11,089 nt of DNA from JAXHUK01 sp034189725 (GTDB taxonomy: Bacteria; Chloroflexota; Dehalococcoidia; SZUA-161), in assembly GCA_034189725.1 (NCBI GenBank), contig JAXHUK010000161.1, positions 1 to 11,089 of the forward strand. Direction: 5' to 3'. The notes beneath the pieces were generated by a model. It did no database searches and was not told the DNA's origin. It worked only from the letters and a program-made list of their open reading frames with translations. This document shows, in pieces, positions 1-6,237 of this stretch; position 1 is the first letter of the stretch, and the number at the start of each line of letters is the position of its first letter. The position numbers and the translations under genes were made by a program.

Positions 1-65
1 TCCCAATCAGCGTTCGTGTACGGAAGAATCGAGGATAAGAATCCGTACACGAACGCTGATTGGGA
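1..65. repeat. Perfect 24-bp inverted repeat at the window edge
   Basis: Bases 1-24 are the exact reverse complement of bases 42-65, around a 17-nt loop (25-41). Base 25 and base 41 do not pair, so the repeat ends sharply. The right arm lies in the conserved HsdR frame (PYTNADWE), while the left arm and loop translate to residues that look foreign to the family. A fold-back copy of the right arm, from whole-genome amplification or assembly, explains this best. A genuine rearrangement is the alternative. Confidence 0.9.
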
Positions 66-594
66 GAAGCTCTCTATCTTTCTAAATTTCCTCGTGCCTA
101 AGCTGCCGGCACCTGTGGAGCAGGACCTTTCGAAGGGCATCCTAGAGACCATCGATATGGACAGTTACCGAGTTGAGAAGAAAGCCGCGATAGAGATTAT
201 ACTTCCCGATCAAGATGCCGAGATCGAGCCGGTACCAACCGGTGGGGGCGGTCAAAAGCCAGAACCCGAGATCGACCTACTCTCGAATATCCTCAAAGCA
301 TTCAATGACCAGTTTGGCAATATAAACTGGACCTATACCGACCGCGTCCATCATCTGATTACTAAGGATATCCCGGCAAAGGTAGCAGCGGACACAGCAT
401 ACCAGAATGCGAAGGAACACTCCGATCGCCAGAACGCACGCATCGAGCACGACAAGGCTCTTGAGCGCGTGATGACCGCCGTGCTGAAAGATGACACCGA
501 ACTGTTCAAACAGTTCAGCGACAACGAATCTTTCCGCAAGTGGTTAACGGAAACGGTTTTCGCCCTTACCTATGAGGAGGCTGGGGCGGCCTGA
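1..594 (+). CDS. hsdR: Type I restriction endonuclease subunit R (HsdR), C-terminal fragment
   Basis: This is the 3' end of a gene that begins outside the window. The frame is open from base 1 and stops at TGA 592-594. HsdR is the ATP-dependent translocase and nuclease subunit of type I restriction-modification complexes. Only the C-terminal helical region, which contacts the HsdM/HsdS methylase core, is present. Recognisable family stretches, recalled rather than searched, are NADWEKLSIFLNFLVPKLP, then the FNDQFGNINWT block, DIPAKVAADTAYQNA, QNARIEHDKAL and DDTELFKQFSDNESFRKWL near the end. The helicase and nuclease motifs would lie upstream. The codons over bases 1-41 do not resemble the family and sit inside a perfect inverted repeat, so the true gene sequence may begin only around base 42. 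A GTG at 16 opens the same frame but is not a credible gene start. The gene is followed by 317 nt without a gene and then the 3' end of ssrA. No hsdM or hsdS is visible. Confidence 0.85.
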   Translation, partial: SQSAFVYGRIEDKNPYTNADWEKLSIFLNFLVPKLPAPVEQDLSKGILETIDMDSYRVEKKAAIEIILPDQDAEIEPVPTGGGGQKPEPEIDLLSNILKAFNDQFGNINWTYTDRVHHLITKDIPAKVAADTAYQNAKEHSDRQNARIEHDKALERVMTAVLKDDTELFKQFSDNESFRKWLTETVFALTYEEAGAA

Positions 595-871
595 GGGCGA
601 GACGACCTTTCCCACTGACTATTTCTGATCCCTCTGCTCCGAAAAGAAGTCCTTTTGGCTAGGCAGATTATACACCCGTCGTTGTAGCTAGACAAGACCC
701 TACCCTTTTTGGAGCAATCCCAGGGGTAATATATTCCCCAAGCCATAGCAGTAGTCTAACGCCCTATTTGCATGTTTATCGACTTTAACAACTTTTCATG
801 CGTTGATTTTTTTGATGTGTAAGTGCAACGCTTACAGCAGACGCGTTCAAAACCACGATAATTAGCGTATG
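595..871. other. Gene-free stretch between hsdR and the ssrA terminator
   Basis: No open frame with a ribosome binding site is seen on either strand. Two features stand out. A 7-bp hairpin lies at 819-835 (GTAAGTG, loop CAA, CGCTTAC, one G-T wobble), with no T-run after it. A 17-nt segment at 747-763 resembles the ssrA terminator region at 883-899 at 14 of 17 positions. The stretch separates a restriction gene from the 3' end of tmRNA, a site class where integrative elements often insert. No integrase or flanking repeat containing the tmRNA 3' end is visible, so an island boundary is only a possibility. Confidence 0.5.
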
Positions 872-904
872 AAAAAAGCGCCAGCAATAGTCTAGCGCTT
901 TTTT
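872..904 (-). terminator. Rho-independent terminator of ssrA
   Basis: Bases 872-881 (six A then GCGC) pair perfectly with 895-904 (GCGC then six T) around a 13-nt loop. Read on the minus strand, it is a GC-based stem followed by six T, beginning 8 nt beyond the CCA end of tmRNA. The A/T symmetry means it could also stop transcription on the plus strand. Confidence 0.85.
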
Positions 905-911
905 ATTTCAT

Positions 912-1267
912 TGGTGGAGACGGGGGAGAGTCGAACTCCCCGTCCAGAAGAATCCCATCCAGAGTCTCTACAAGCTTAGTCGGCTGTGCATTCTCACTCT
1001 GCCGCTCCTCCGCCAACCGAGTGCGGTAGAGCTAGCCGATGTATCTTGGGCGACCTTTATCGGCGTCTGATCGCTGCACCTCGACTTTGCGGCGCCTACT
1101 CCCTACCCATCGAGGAGGGGTAAGGGTAGACGTGGCTACCTTATATTAGGCAGCCAGGGCGTACTGTTTTTCGCCAGTTACTTTTTGTTGCCACCTGATT
1201 AACGAGGGTGATGGCACCTCGGCTTGCAACTCTGAAATCAAACTCCCCTGTCGAACCACACGTCCCC
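912..1267 (-). ncRNA. ssrA: Transfer-messenger RNA (tmRNA, one-piece)
   Basis: tmRNA rescues stalled ribosomes: it is charged with alanine, enters the A site with SmpB and templates a degradation tag. On the minus strand the RNA begins GGGGACG and ends CGTCTCC-A-CCA, which pair over all seven acceptor positions. The 5' end continues into a D-like region with GGTTCGACAGGGGA, close to the GGATTCGACGGGAT of enteric tmRNA. The 3' end has a T-arm with loop TTCGACT and an encoded CCA. The resume reading frame lies at 1146-1175. At 356 nt it is the normal length for one-piece tmRNA. It lies 63 nt downstream of smpB on the same strand and is followed by a terminator. A 5-bp hairpin (TTCAC-AATA-GTGAA) sits just upstream of the mature 5' end, in what would be a removed leader. 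Confidence 0.95.
1146..1175 (-). other. tmRNA proteolysis-tag reading frame (GEKQYALAA)
   Basis: Inside tmRNA, the minus-strand frame GGC GAA AAA CAG TAC GCC CTG GCT GCC TAA encodes GEKQYALAA. It ends in the YALAA recognised by ClpXP/ClpAP-type proteases in well-studied tags. Upstream is GTAACT, a plausible resume determinant. A glycine resume codon followed by Glu recalls the tags of Dehalococcoides (from memory) and differs from the alanine start of most tags. The resume codon is assigned by analogy; the stop and the hydrophobic tail are unambiguous. Confidence 0.88.
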
Positions 1268-1330
1268 ATATTCACTATTGTGAAGCTGCCGGAACAGCCC
1301 CCAGCCATCTACTTTTATGTAAACAATACC

Positions 1331-1810
1331 CTAGCGCTTGTGCCCTTTGGCTGAAGGCCGCTGCCGTACCGCGCGCTGTATCTGGCGCTCAGCATCGCGC
1401 CTGGCTATCGTCTCGCGCTTGTCGTAGGACTTCTTCCCCCGAGCGAGCCCCAGTTCGACCTTAGCCATCCCATTTTTAAGGTACATCTTCAGCGGGACTA
1501 AAGTCAAGCCTTTTTTCATTACTGCATCGCCGAGGCGTTCTATCTGCTCACGATGCAGCAACAGCTTTCGGGGCCTGGTTGGCTCATGATTAAATCTGTT
1601 GCCCCCGGGGTACTGAGCTATGTGAGCACCCACTAACCACATCTCGGAGTTCTCTGATTTGGCATAGGCATCACGCAGATTCACCCTGCCTGAGCGCACT
1701 GACTTGATCTCGGTGCCGGTCAGGACAAGGCCGGCCTCGATACTATCCTCGATATGGTAGTCGTGATGGGCCTTGCGGTTTATGGTGATTACCTTATGAT
1801 TCTGAGCCAT
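1331..1810 (-). CDS. smpB: SsrA-binding protein SmpB
   Basis: SmpB binds the tRNA-like domain of tmRNA and mimics the anticodon stem in the ribosomal A site. The 159-residue product has the full family layout: N-terminal VITINRKAHHDYHIEDSIEAG, then LTGTEIKSVRSGRVNLRDAYA (residues ~31-51), the NRFNHEPTRPRKLLLHREQI block, GLTLVPLKMYLKNGMAKVELGLARGKK and the basic tail with YDKRETI. The length is normal. The ATG at 1810 is followed directly by conserved sequence. It has no clear Shine-Dalgarno: only AGAG, one base from the ATG. A promoter-like pair places the transcription start almost on the ATG, so the mRNA may be leaderless. ssrA lies 63 nt downstream on the same strand, the classic functional pairing. 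Confidence 0.97.
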   Translation of the reverse strand: MAQNHKVITINRKAHHDYHIEDSIEAGLVLTGTEIKSVRSGRVNLRDAYAKSENSEMWLVGAHIAQYPGGNRFNHEPTRPRKLLLHREQIERLGDAVMKKGLTLVPLKMYLKNGMAKVELGLARGKKSYDKRETIARRDAERQIQRAVRQRPSAKGHKR

Positions 1811-1815
1811 ACTCT

Positions 1816-1844
1816 ATTGTATACGATGACAATCATTATGTCTA
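1816..1844 (-). promoter_or_regulatory. Predicted smpB promoter (TAGACA-17-TACAAT)
   Basis: On the minus strand, TAGACA (1839-1844) and TACAAT (1816-1821) are separated by exactly 17 nt, each matching 5 of 6 sigma-70 consensus bases. The expected start is 6-7 nt beyond the -10 box, which falls on or beside the A of the smpB ATG at 1810. Prediction only. Confidence 0.5.
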
Positions 1845-1885
1845 GTTTGACTGCGGTTACCTATATTGCAGGAACTATACTACTA

Positions 1886-1914
1886 TTGACATTATTATGC
1901 GGCTTCTTTAGCGT
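1886..1914 (+). promoter_or_regulatory. Possible promoter of the S41 protease gene
   Basis: A consensus TTGACA at 1886-1891 is followed after 17 nt by TAGCGT (1909-1914), a poor -10 box. An alternative is TTGCCT (1945-1950) with a better GATAAT (1966-1971) at a short 15-nt spacing. Either could serve the gene at 2005. I cannot choose between them. Confidence 0.3.
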
Positions 1915-2004
1915 AACAGTCAGGGTGGATGGTTGTCAACATAATTGCCTCAGTCAATAAAAGCTGATAATATCGAAATTGGGGTTGTAGAGAGGAGATT
2001 AGCT

Positions 2005-3177
2005 ATGTGGAAGATACTTAAGATTGCAGCGCCGGTTATGGTAGTGTTGTCCATTGTTGTCACCTTTTCCCTGACCGGTTGTGAGTTGCTGACATCGTCA
2101 ATGCCATCGTCGTCGGAAAATGGGATGGAGCTCTTCGAAGAGGCATGGGGCGTTGTGTTAAATGACTATGTCGACATTGATGAGGTCGACCTGGATGAGT
2201 TGAGCCGTGGAGCGATACGGGGCATGCTTGAAGCACTGGATGATCCATACACCTCGTATCTTGACACCGAGCACTATGAATATACCCATAGAAACTACGA
2301 GGGGTCGTTTGGCGGCATAGGAGCTGAAATCTCCGTTGATCAGGATGATCAACTCATAGTGGTTGCCCCTATCGTGGGTACACCAGCCGAGCGAGAAGGA
2401 CTGCTACCAGGAGATAAGATTCTGGAGGTTGACGGTCAATCAACAGAGGGTATGAGCACTATGGAGGCCGTGCTCATAATCAGGGGGGAGCCAGGAACCC
2501 AGGTTACTCTGACAATACTGCATGAAGGCGAAGATGTTTCTCAAGATATTGTGATAACCCGTGAAATAATCAATGTTGATAGCGTCTATATGGAGATGCT
2601 CGATGATGGGGTGGCTCATATCGATGTTCGCTATTTTTCAAATCGTACGGCAGATGAGATGATCTCAGCTATAGAGGACCTGCTGGAGTACGATGCTACA
2701 GGTGTTATACTGGATCTTCGGAGCAATCCCGGTGGCGTTCTTACAGCAGCAGTGGATGCAGCCAGTCTCTTTCTTGATGAAGGTGTTGTTGTCTCTGTAT
2801 TGGACAACGTTGGTGAAAGTGATGTCTGGGTAGTCCGGGATATGGAGATAACTACCGATTTGCCCCTTGCGGTTTTGGTTAATGAAAATAGTGCCAGTGC
2901 CAGCGAGGTTGTTGCCGGTGCCCTTCAGGATTATGGTCGGGGGTATATCATCGGAACGACGACGTATGGTAAGGGAAGTGTCAATCACATTCGACAGCTC
3001 AGCGATGGGTCGGCAATATATATCACTATCGCACGCTGGTACACTCCTGACGGACGGCTGATTGAGGGACTGGGTATTACGCCAGATGAGACAGTTGAGT
3101 TCACAATTGACGACATGGAACAGGGACGCGATCCCCAGCTCGAGCGGGCTATCGAATACATTACGAACCAGGGATAG
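2005..3177 (+). CDS. S41 family C-terminal processing protease (CtpA/Tsp-like), lipoprotein
   Basis: This is a serine protease of the tail-specific/CtpA family that acts outside the cytoplasmic membrane. The 390-residue product starts at the ATG with AGGAG 7 nt upstream; an in-frame TTG at 1945 has no such site. Residues 1-26 form a lipoprotein signal with lipobox L-T-G-C (Cys26). An N-terminal helical region (~40-95) precedes a PDZ domain (~100-185, with GLLPGDKILEVDG), followed by the TSPc fold. The catalytic Ser is Ser298 in ENSASASEVV, and the general base is Lys323 in YGKGS, exactly 25 residues apart as in E. coli Tsp and algal CtpA. The third position, usually Gln in GKGTVQ, is Asn327 here. 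The C-terminal region with YTPDGRLIEGLGITPD is typical of the family. The gene stands alone, with another promoter before the next gene. Confidence 0.93.
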   Translation: MWKILKIAAPVMVVLSIVVTFSLTGCELLTSSMPSSSENGMELFEEAWGVVLNDYVDIDEVDLDELSRGAIRGMLEALDDPYTSYLDTEHYEYTHRNYEGSFGGIGAEISVDQDDQLIVVAPIVGTPAEREGLLPGDKILEVDGQSTEGMSTMEAVLIIRGEPGTQVTLTILHEGEDVSQDIVITREIINVDSVYMEMLDDGVAHIDVRYFSNRTADEMISAIEDLLEYDATGVILDLRSNPGGVLTAAVDAASLFLDEGVVVSVLDNVGESDVWVVRDMEITTDLPLAVLVNENSASASEVVAGALQDYGRGYIIGTTTYGKGSVNHIRQLSDGSAIYITIARWYTPDGRLIEGLGITPDETVEFTIDDMEQGRDPQLERAIEYITNQG

Positions 3178-3197
3178 GCTATTCGCTGGTCGTACTG

Positions 3198-3226
3198 TTG
3201 CCGTTGTCTGGTTATCGTAGTATATT
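3198..3226 (+). promoter_or_regulatory. Predicted promoter of the DUF948/YtxH gene pair
   Basis: TTGCCG (3198-3203) and TATATT (3221-3226) are spaced by 17 nt and lie 38 nt before the start codon of the next gene. The -10 box matches 5 of 6 and the -35 box 4 of 6 consensus positions. It would let the pair be expressed separately from the protease upstream. Confidence 0.5.
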
Positions 3227-3263
3227 AGTTGCAGAGGCAAAACTCAACAGGAGGTAATGCCCT

Positions 3264-3566
3264 ATGGAACAAACGGTACTCGAACAAATTCGGGATATTA
3301 TGATAATCATCTCTTCGCTCTTGGTGATTGGTGCAACTCTAACAATTACTGTACTGGTAGTCATGGTCTATCGCAAGCTGTCCCCCACCCTGGATTCAGC
3401 ACAAGGCTTCTTTGCTGACCTGAAAGGGGTTTCTTCCCTGGTAAATGACAGGGTAGCCAAACCACTCACAAAAGGTGCTATATTCGCTGCCGGTGTACGG
3501 CAGGCTTTAAAGACTTTGTCGAAACGCTCTGAGATGAAGGAGGACAACAATGGCGACAGAAAATAG
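3264..3566 (+). CDS. DUF948-like small membrane protein
   Basis: A 100-residue protein with one strong transmembrane segment (residues ~12-36, IIISSLLVIGATLTITVLVV), then a helical tail around YRKLSPTLDSAQGFFADLKGVSSLVNDRVAKPL. This matches the layout of the DUF948 family: an N-terminal membrane anchor followed by amphipathic helix. The function of that family is unknown, although it often neighbours YtxH-type genes. A strong AGGAGGT (3249-3255) lies 8 nt before the ATG. The 3' end overlaps the next gene by 17 nt, so translation of the two is probably coupled. The family call is from pattern recognition only. Confidence 0.75.
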   Translation: MEQTVLEQIRDIMIIISSLLVIGATLTITVLVVMVYRKLSPTLDSAQGFFADLKGVSSLVNDRVAKPLTKGAIFAAGVRQALKTLSKRSEMKEDNNGDRK

Positions 3567-3795
3567 AGGCCCTGGCTTCCTGAGCGGTCTGCTCTTAGGT
3601 GGACTCATAGGGGTCGTTTTGGGTCTGCTGTATGCACCGCAGCCCGGGGAGAAGACTCGTGAACAACTGCAAGGCAGATTGGATGAATTAACCTCGCTGG
3701 GTAAATCGGCATGGGAGGAGGGGAAAGAGGCTGCAAGTCAGAGAAGTGCAGAGCTAAGGGCGAGATTTGAGCAAGCTACAGGGAGACATGATTAA
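3550..3795 (+). CDS. YtxH-like small envelope stress-type protein
   Basis: An 81-residue protein with the YtxH signature: a glycine-rich hydrophobic helix (residues ~10-28, FLSGLLLGGLIGVVLGLLYA) leading directly into APQPGEKTREQL, then a charged amphipathic helix to the end. In Bacillus this family is linked to general stress, but no biochemical role is established. AAGGAGG (3537-3543) lies 6 nt before the ATG, inside the end of the upstream gene, with which it overlaps by 17 nt. The pairing with a DUF948-like protein is a common arrangement and suggests a joint membrane role. A 7-bp inverted repeat (3778-3784 with 3797-3803) spans the stop codon but has no T-tract. Confidence 0.85.
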   Translation: MATENRGPGFLSGLLLGGLIGVVLGLLYAPQPGEKTREQLQGRLDELTSLGKSAWEEGKEAASQRSAELRARFEQATGRHD

Positions 3796-3816
3796 GTCCC
3801 TGTTACACTAATATGG

Positions 3817-4638
3817 TTACCCCGATATGACACTTTCCGGATATGATCCGAGGATCTTTAAAAAGCTGGTTTTCTCTCTGATGCTCTGCAGGGCTTGAGA
3901 GCAAATATCATCATCAACATGGCCTTCCAAATCCACATAGAAAACGTACTCCCACGGTTTGTCTTTACTTGGCCTGGATTCCAGCTTGGTCAGGTTTATA
4001 CCCCTGGTAGCTAACGCACCCAAACAGTCATACAAGGCACCTGGAATGTTTTTAATGGCAAAGACAAGTGAAGTCTTGTTCTTTTCAGCGTAGTTTGCTT
4101 TCTCCTTGGAAATGATGAAGAACCTTGTGTAATTATTGGGTATTGTTTGAATATTCTCAGCGAGAATCTGCATATGGTATATCTCGGAAACCCGTTTGCT
4201 TGCCACTGCTGCGCAATTTACCAGCCCTCTTTCCTTGATAAGCTTTGCACTGCCCGCTGTATCATAGCTGGGCATGATTTCGGCGTTCAGCGTTCTCAGG
4301 AAACTTTCGCACTGAGCTAAGGCTTGAGGGTGAGAATAAACAGTCTTGATGCTCTCCAGGCTCTCCCCGATAGGTGCCATGAGACAATGATTGACTGCGA
4401 GCTGGGTTTCACCATAGATATTCAGATCGTATTTTAGTAGCAGGTCATAGGTCTCATTGATACTGCCAGCCTGGGAGTTCTCCACAGGAACAACACCGAA
4501 ATCAGCATCACCATTGATTACAGCTTCAAACACGTCGGTTAAGGAGCGACGGGCTAAAGGTTCGGCATCGCTGAATAGCCGTAATACGGTGTCCTCGCTA
4601 AAGGCGCCTCGTTCCCCCTGAAATGCTGCTCTGGTCAT
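3817..4638 (-). CDS. pheA: Prephenate dehydratase with ACT domain
   Basis: The enzyme converts prephenate to phenylpyruvate with loss of water and CO2, the committed step to phenylalanine. The N-terminal catalytic PDT domain begins AAFQGERGAFSED, contains VVPVENSQAGSI, and includes the essential Thr of the TRF motif (NYTRFF, residues ~169-174). The ACT regulatory domain follows, with GALYDCLGALATRGINLTKLESRP; the GAL and ESRP elements form the phenylalanine-binding site, so feedback inhibition is expected. I take the ATG at 4638 (273 residues) because AGGGA lies 4 nt upstream. A GTG at 4653 would add five residues but has no ribosome binding site. It is a monofunctional dehydratase: no chorismate mutase is fused. 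It is the last gene of the uspA-trkA-trkA operon, 35 nt after the previous stop. That is an odd partner set for an aromatic biosynthesis gene. The stop faces the ytxH stop across 21 nt. Confidence 0.94.
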   Translation of the reverse strand: MTRAAFQGERGAFSEDTVLRLFSDAEPLARRSLTDVFEAVINGDADFGVVPVENSQAGSINETYDLLLKYDLNIYGETQLAVNHCLMAPIGESLESIKTVYSHPQALAQCESFLRTLNAEIMPSYDTAGSAKLIKERGLVNCAAVASKRVSEIYHMQILAENIQTIPNNYTRFFIISKEKANYAEKNKTSLVFAIKNIPGALYDCLGALATRGINLTKLESRPSKDKPWEYVFYVDLEGHVDDDICSQALQSIREKTSFLKILGSYPESVISG

Positions 4639-4673
4639 AGTTTCCCTATTCACGAGCTATCCGCTGGAACACT

Positions 4674-5336
4674 TTACTTTCCAGTAAGGAGTGCCCGAAT
4701 TGAATCCTCGCTTTCTGTGTGCATGACAGTCACCAGTTTATCATCGGCCTCAAGAACGGTATCATCGGAAGGTATTTGAATCCCTTTATTCTTACTGATT
4801 ACGAGCAAGACAGCAGCACCCTTTGGCATGTGGAATGAACTGAGTTTCTTCCCGATCGACTCAGAATCAGGGGGAATCCATATCTCAACGACCTCAAGCT
4901 CCCCACTCTTGAGTTTCATCAAACGAACCAGAGGGTGTAAAGGGAGCTCTTGCTCGATATGCGCCAGTATAATATCGGTGCTGCTTACTGTGGCATCAAC
5001 TCCCAGTATCCTGAATATTTTTTCATTATTGGGGTTTCTGATCCGGGCGATGGTGCGGGGAACATTGAACATGTGCTTGGCAACCTGGCAAGAGATGAGA
5101 TTGTCTTCGTCACCATCAGTCACAGCAACCAGCATATCCGCCCTCCCTGTGCCAACACAATCCAGGGTCGCTGCTTCACAGCCATCACCACGATAAATGA
5201 TACCACCTAATTCTTCAGCAAGCCAATCACATCGTGCGGGATTTTGCTCCAAGATGAGAACTTCGTGGCCATCGTTGAGCAATATCTTTGAGAGATGATA
5301 ACCGACCTCACCACCGCCAACGACGACAATATACAT
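4674..5336 (-). CDS. trkA: TrkA family potassium-uptake regulatory protein (RCK N and C domains)
   Basis: This is a cytoplasmic gating subunit of Trk/Ktr potassium transporters, 220 residues, the standard size of a KtrA-like protein. Residues 1-130 are a Rossmann RCK-N domain: MYIVVVGGGEVGYHL carries the GxGxxG dinucleotide loop, and the acidic residue at the end of strand 2 (ILEQN) favours NAD(H). Conserved later elements are GDG and VAVTDGDEDNLISCQVAK. Residues ~135-220 form an RCK-C domain (ELEVVEIWIPPDSESIGKKL through VLEADDKLVTVMH), which in relatives binds ligands such as c-di-AMP. The ATG lies 6 nt after the stop of the shorter trkA-like gene, with no convincing Shine-Dalgarno, so translation is probably coupled. 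The membrane subunit (TrkH/KtrB) is not in the window. Confidence 0.93.
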   Translation of the reverse strand: MYIVVVGGGEVGYHLSKILLNDGHEVLILEQNPARCDWLAEELGGIIYRGDGCEAATLDCVGTGRADMLVAVTDGDEDNLISCQVAKHMFNVPRTIARIRNPNNEKIFRILGVDATVSSTDIILAHIEQELPLHPLVRLMKLKSGELEVVEIWIPPDSESIGKKLSSFHMPKGAAVLLVISKNKGIQIPSDDTVLEADDKLVTVMHTESEDSIRALLTGK

Positions 5337-5342
5337 ACTTGA

Positions 5343-5741
5343 CTAGCCTACAACCTTCTCTTTTAGGAGTTCTGCTACTACTTTAGTGGGGCTGACAGTG
5401 AGCAAACCTAGCTCGCGATACATATCCGCACGGATCGGATCGTAGATTCGGCATACCACTTTAGGAACGTTGTAAATATGTTTCGCGATCTGACAGGCCA
5501 TTACATTGCGATTATCTCCGGGAGTAGCCGAGATAAATACATCTGCTTCTTCAATTCCTGCCCTTTTGAGGGAATCATAATCTAATCCATTGCCGACCAT
5601 CGCGGTTCCTTTAAAGTCTGCGGGGAGTTTTTTAAAGCTAAAAGGCTCGACATCTAGAATGGTGATTTTATGCCCCTCAGCATCCAACATCGTTGCTAAC
5701 TGAGCGCCAACGCGGCCACAACCCATTATGATCGCATTCAT
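5343..5741 (-). CDS. TrkA-N (RCK-N) domain protein without the C domain
   Basis: A 132-residue stand-alone Rossmann RCK-N domain: MNAIIMGCGRVGAQLATMLDAEGHKITILD contains GxGxxG and an Asp at the end of strand 2 that would hold the NAD ribose. SATPGDNRNVMACQIAKHIYNVPKVVCRIYDP is the typical later part. It ends after VSPTKVVAELL and lacks the ~85-residue RCK-C domain of its neighbour. The ATG at 5741 is chosen because the conserved strand starts there, with AAGGA about 12 nt upstream; an in-frame ATG at 5777 lies inside uspA. It begins 2 nt after the uspA stop and ends 6 nt before the full-length trkA. A hetero-assembly of the two RCK proteins on one channel is a reasonable guess. Confidence 0.9.
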   Translation of the reverse strand: MNAIIMGCGRVGAQLATMLDAEGHKITILDVEPFSFKKLPADFKGTAMVGNGLDYDSLKRAGIEEADVFISATPGDNRNVMACQIAKHIYNVPKVVCRIYDPIRADMYRELGLLTVSPTKVVAELLKEKVVG

Positions 5742-5743
5742 AG

Positions 5744-6205
5744 TCAAATTTCTTCCTTGGGCATTGGCTCCCGGCAAATAAGCACGCGGCAGGGGGCGTT
5801 TTTCAGTATGTAGGGTAAGACATTACCCAAGCTGAATTCCCCGAACTTTTTTTTATAACTGAGACCTAATGTTATTAGGTCAACACCGCGTTCGATTGCT
5901 TCATCGACTATTGCCGGACCTATCTCCCGCGCTTGCAGAAGGTCGGTCTCAATGCTGCAATCATACTCATCAGCGATACGCTCTGCCTGATCGAGGATTT
6001 TTTCCGCTTTGTCTACCTCGGATTCTACCTCAGCATCCAATGGTAGGCTTCGATCGACTTGAATCACATAGGCAGCATAGATCTTACATGCTGTCTTTTT
6101 TGAGAGTTTACATGATAGCCTGATTGCTTCCCTATCGGCTTCACTCCCATTAACTAGGACAAGAACCTTTCTCGGCCGGGTTACCTCTCTATTGTTAGAG
6201 AACAA
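5744..6205 (-). CDS. Universal stress protein (UspA family)
   Basis: A 153-residue single Usp domain. The first strand is KVLVLVNGSEADREAIRLSCKLS (~13-35), a central helical stretch follows, and the C-terminal part is GVDLITLGLSYKKKFGEFSLGNVLPYILKNAPCRVLIC. The usual ATP-binding signature, G-x2-G-x9-G-(S/T), is degenerate: Gly114 is followed by LSYKKKFG, and the last position is Asn128 after Gly127. This may therefore be a non-ATP-binding type. The start is a TTG at 6205, supported by AGGTAGGT 7 nt upstream; no in-frame ATG exists before the conserved region. It is the first gene of the four-gene minus-strand operon. Usp proteins beside RCK proteins are often tied to ion transport control, which is inference here. 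Confidence 0.88.
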   Translation of the reverse strand: MFSNNREVTRPRKVLVLVNGSEADREAIRLSCKLSKKTACKIYAAYVIQVDRSLPLDAEVESEVDKAEKILDQAERIADEYDCSIETDLLQAREIGPAIVDEAIERGVDLITLGLSYKKKFGEFSLGNVLPYILKNAPCRVLICREPMPKEEI

Positions 6206-6237
6206 AAATTGTACCTACCTATTTCTGCTAAAGTGAT

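Noticed and set aside
819..870. Possible tRNA-like remnant (GTTCAAAACC after a hairpin)
   Set aside because: There is one hairpin and a vague T-loop-like string, but no acceptor pairing or anticodon arm.
1754..1960. Plus-strand hydrophobic open frame overlapping the smpB start
   Set aside because: It is antisense to conserved smpB codons, has no ribosome binding site, and the hydrophobicity comes from T-rich promoter DNA.
2665..3240. Minus-strand open frame of 191 codons opposite the S41 protease
   Set aside because: It lies antisense to conserved catalytic codons and shows no recognisable domain.
3778..3803. Terminator between ytxH and pheA
   Set aside because: A 7-bp inverted repeat is present, but neither strand has a T-tract and the 12-nt loop is long; it may be incidental.
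4828..5210. Two overlapping plus-strand frames opposite trkA
   Set aside because: They are shadows of the RCK-coding strand, without ribosome sites or recognisable domains.
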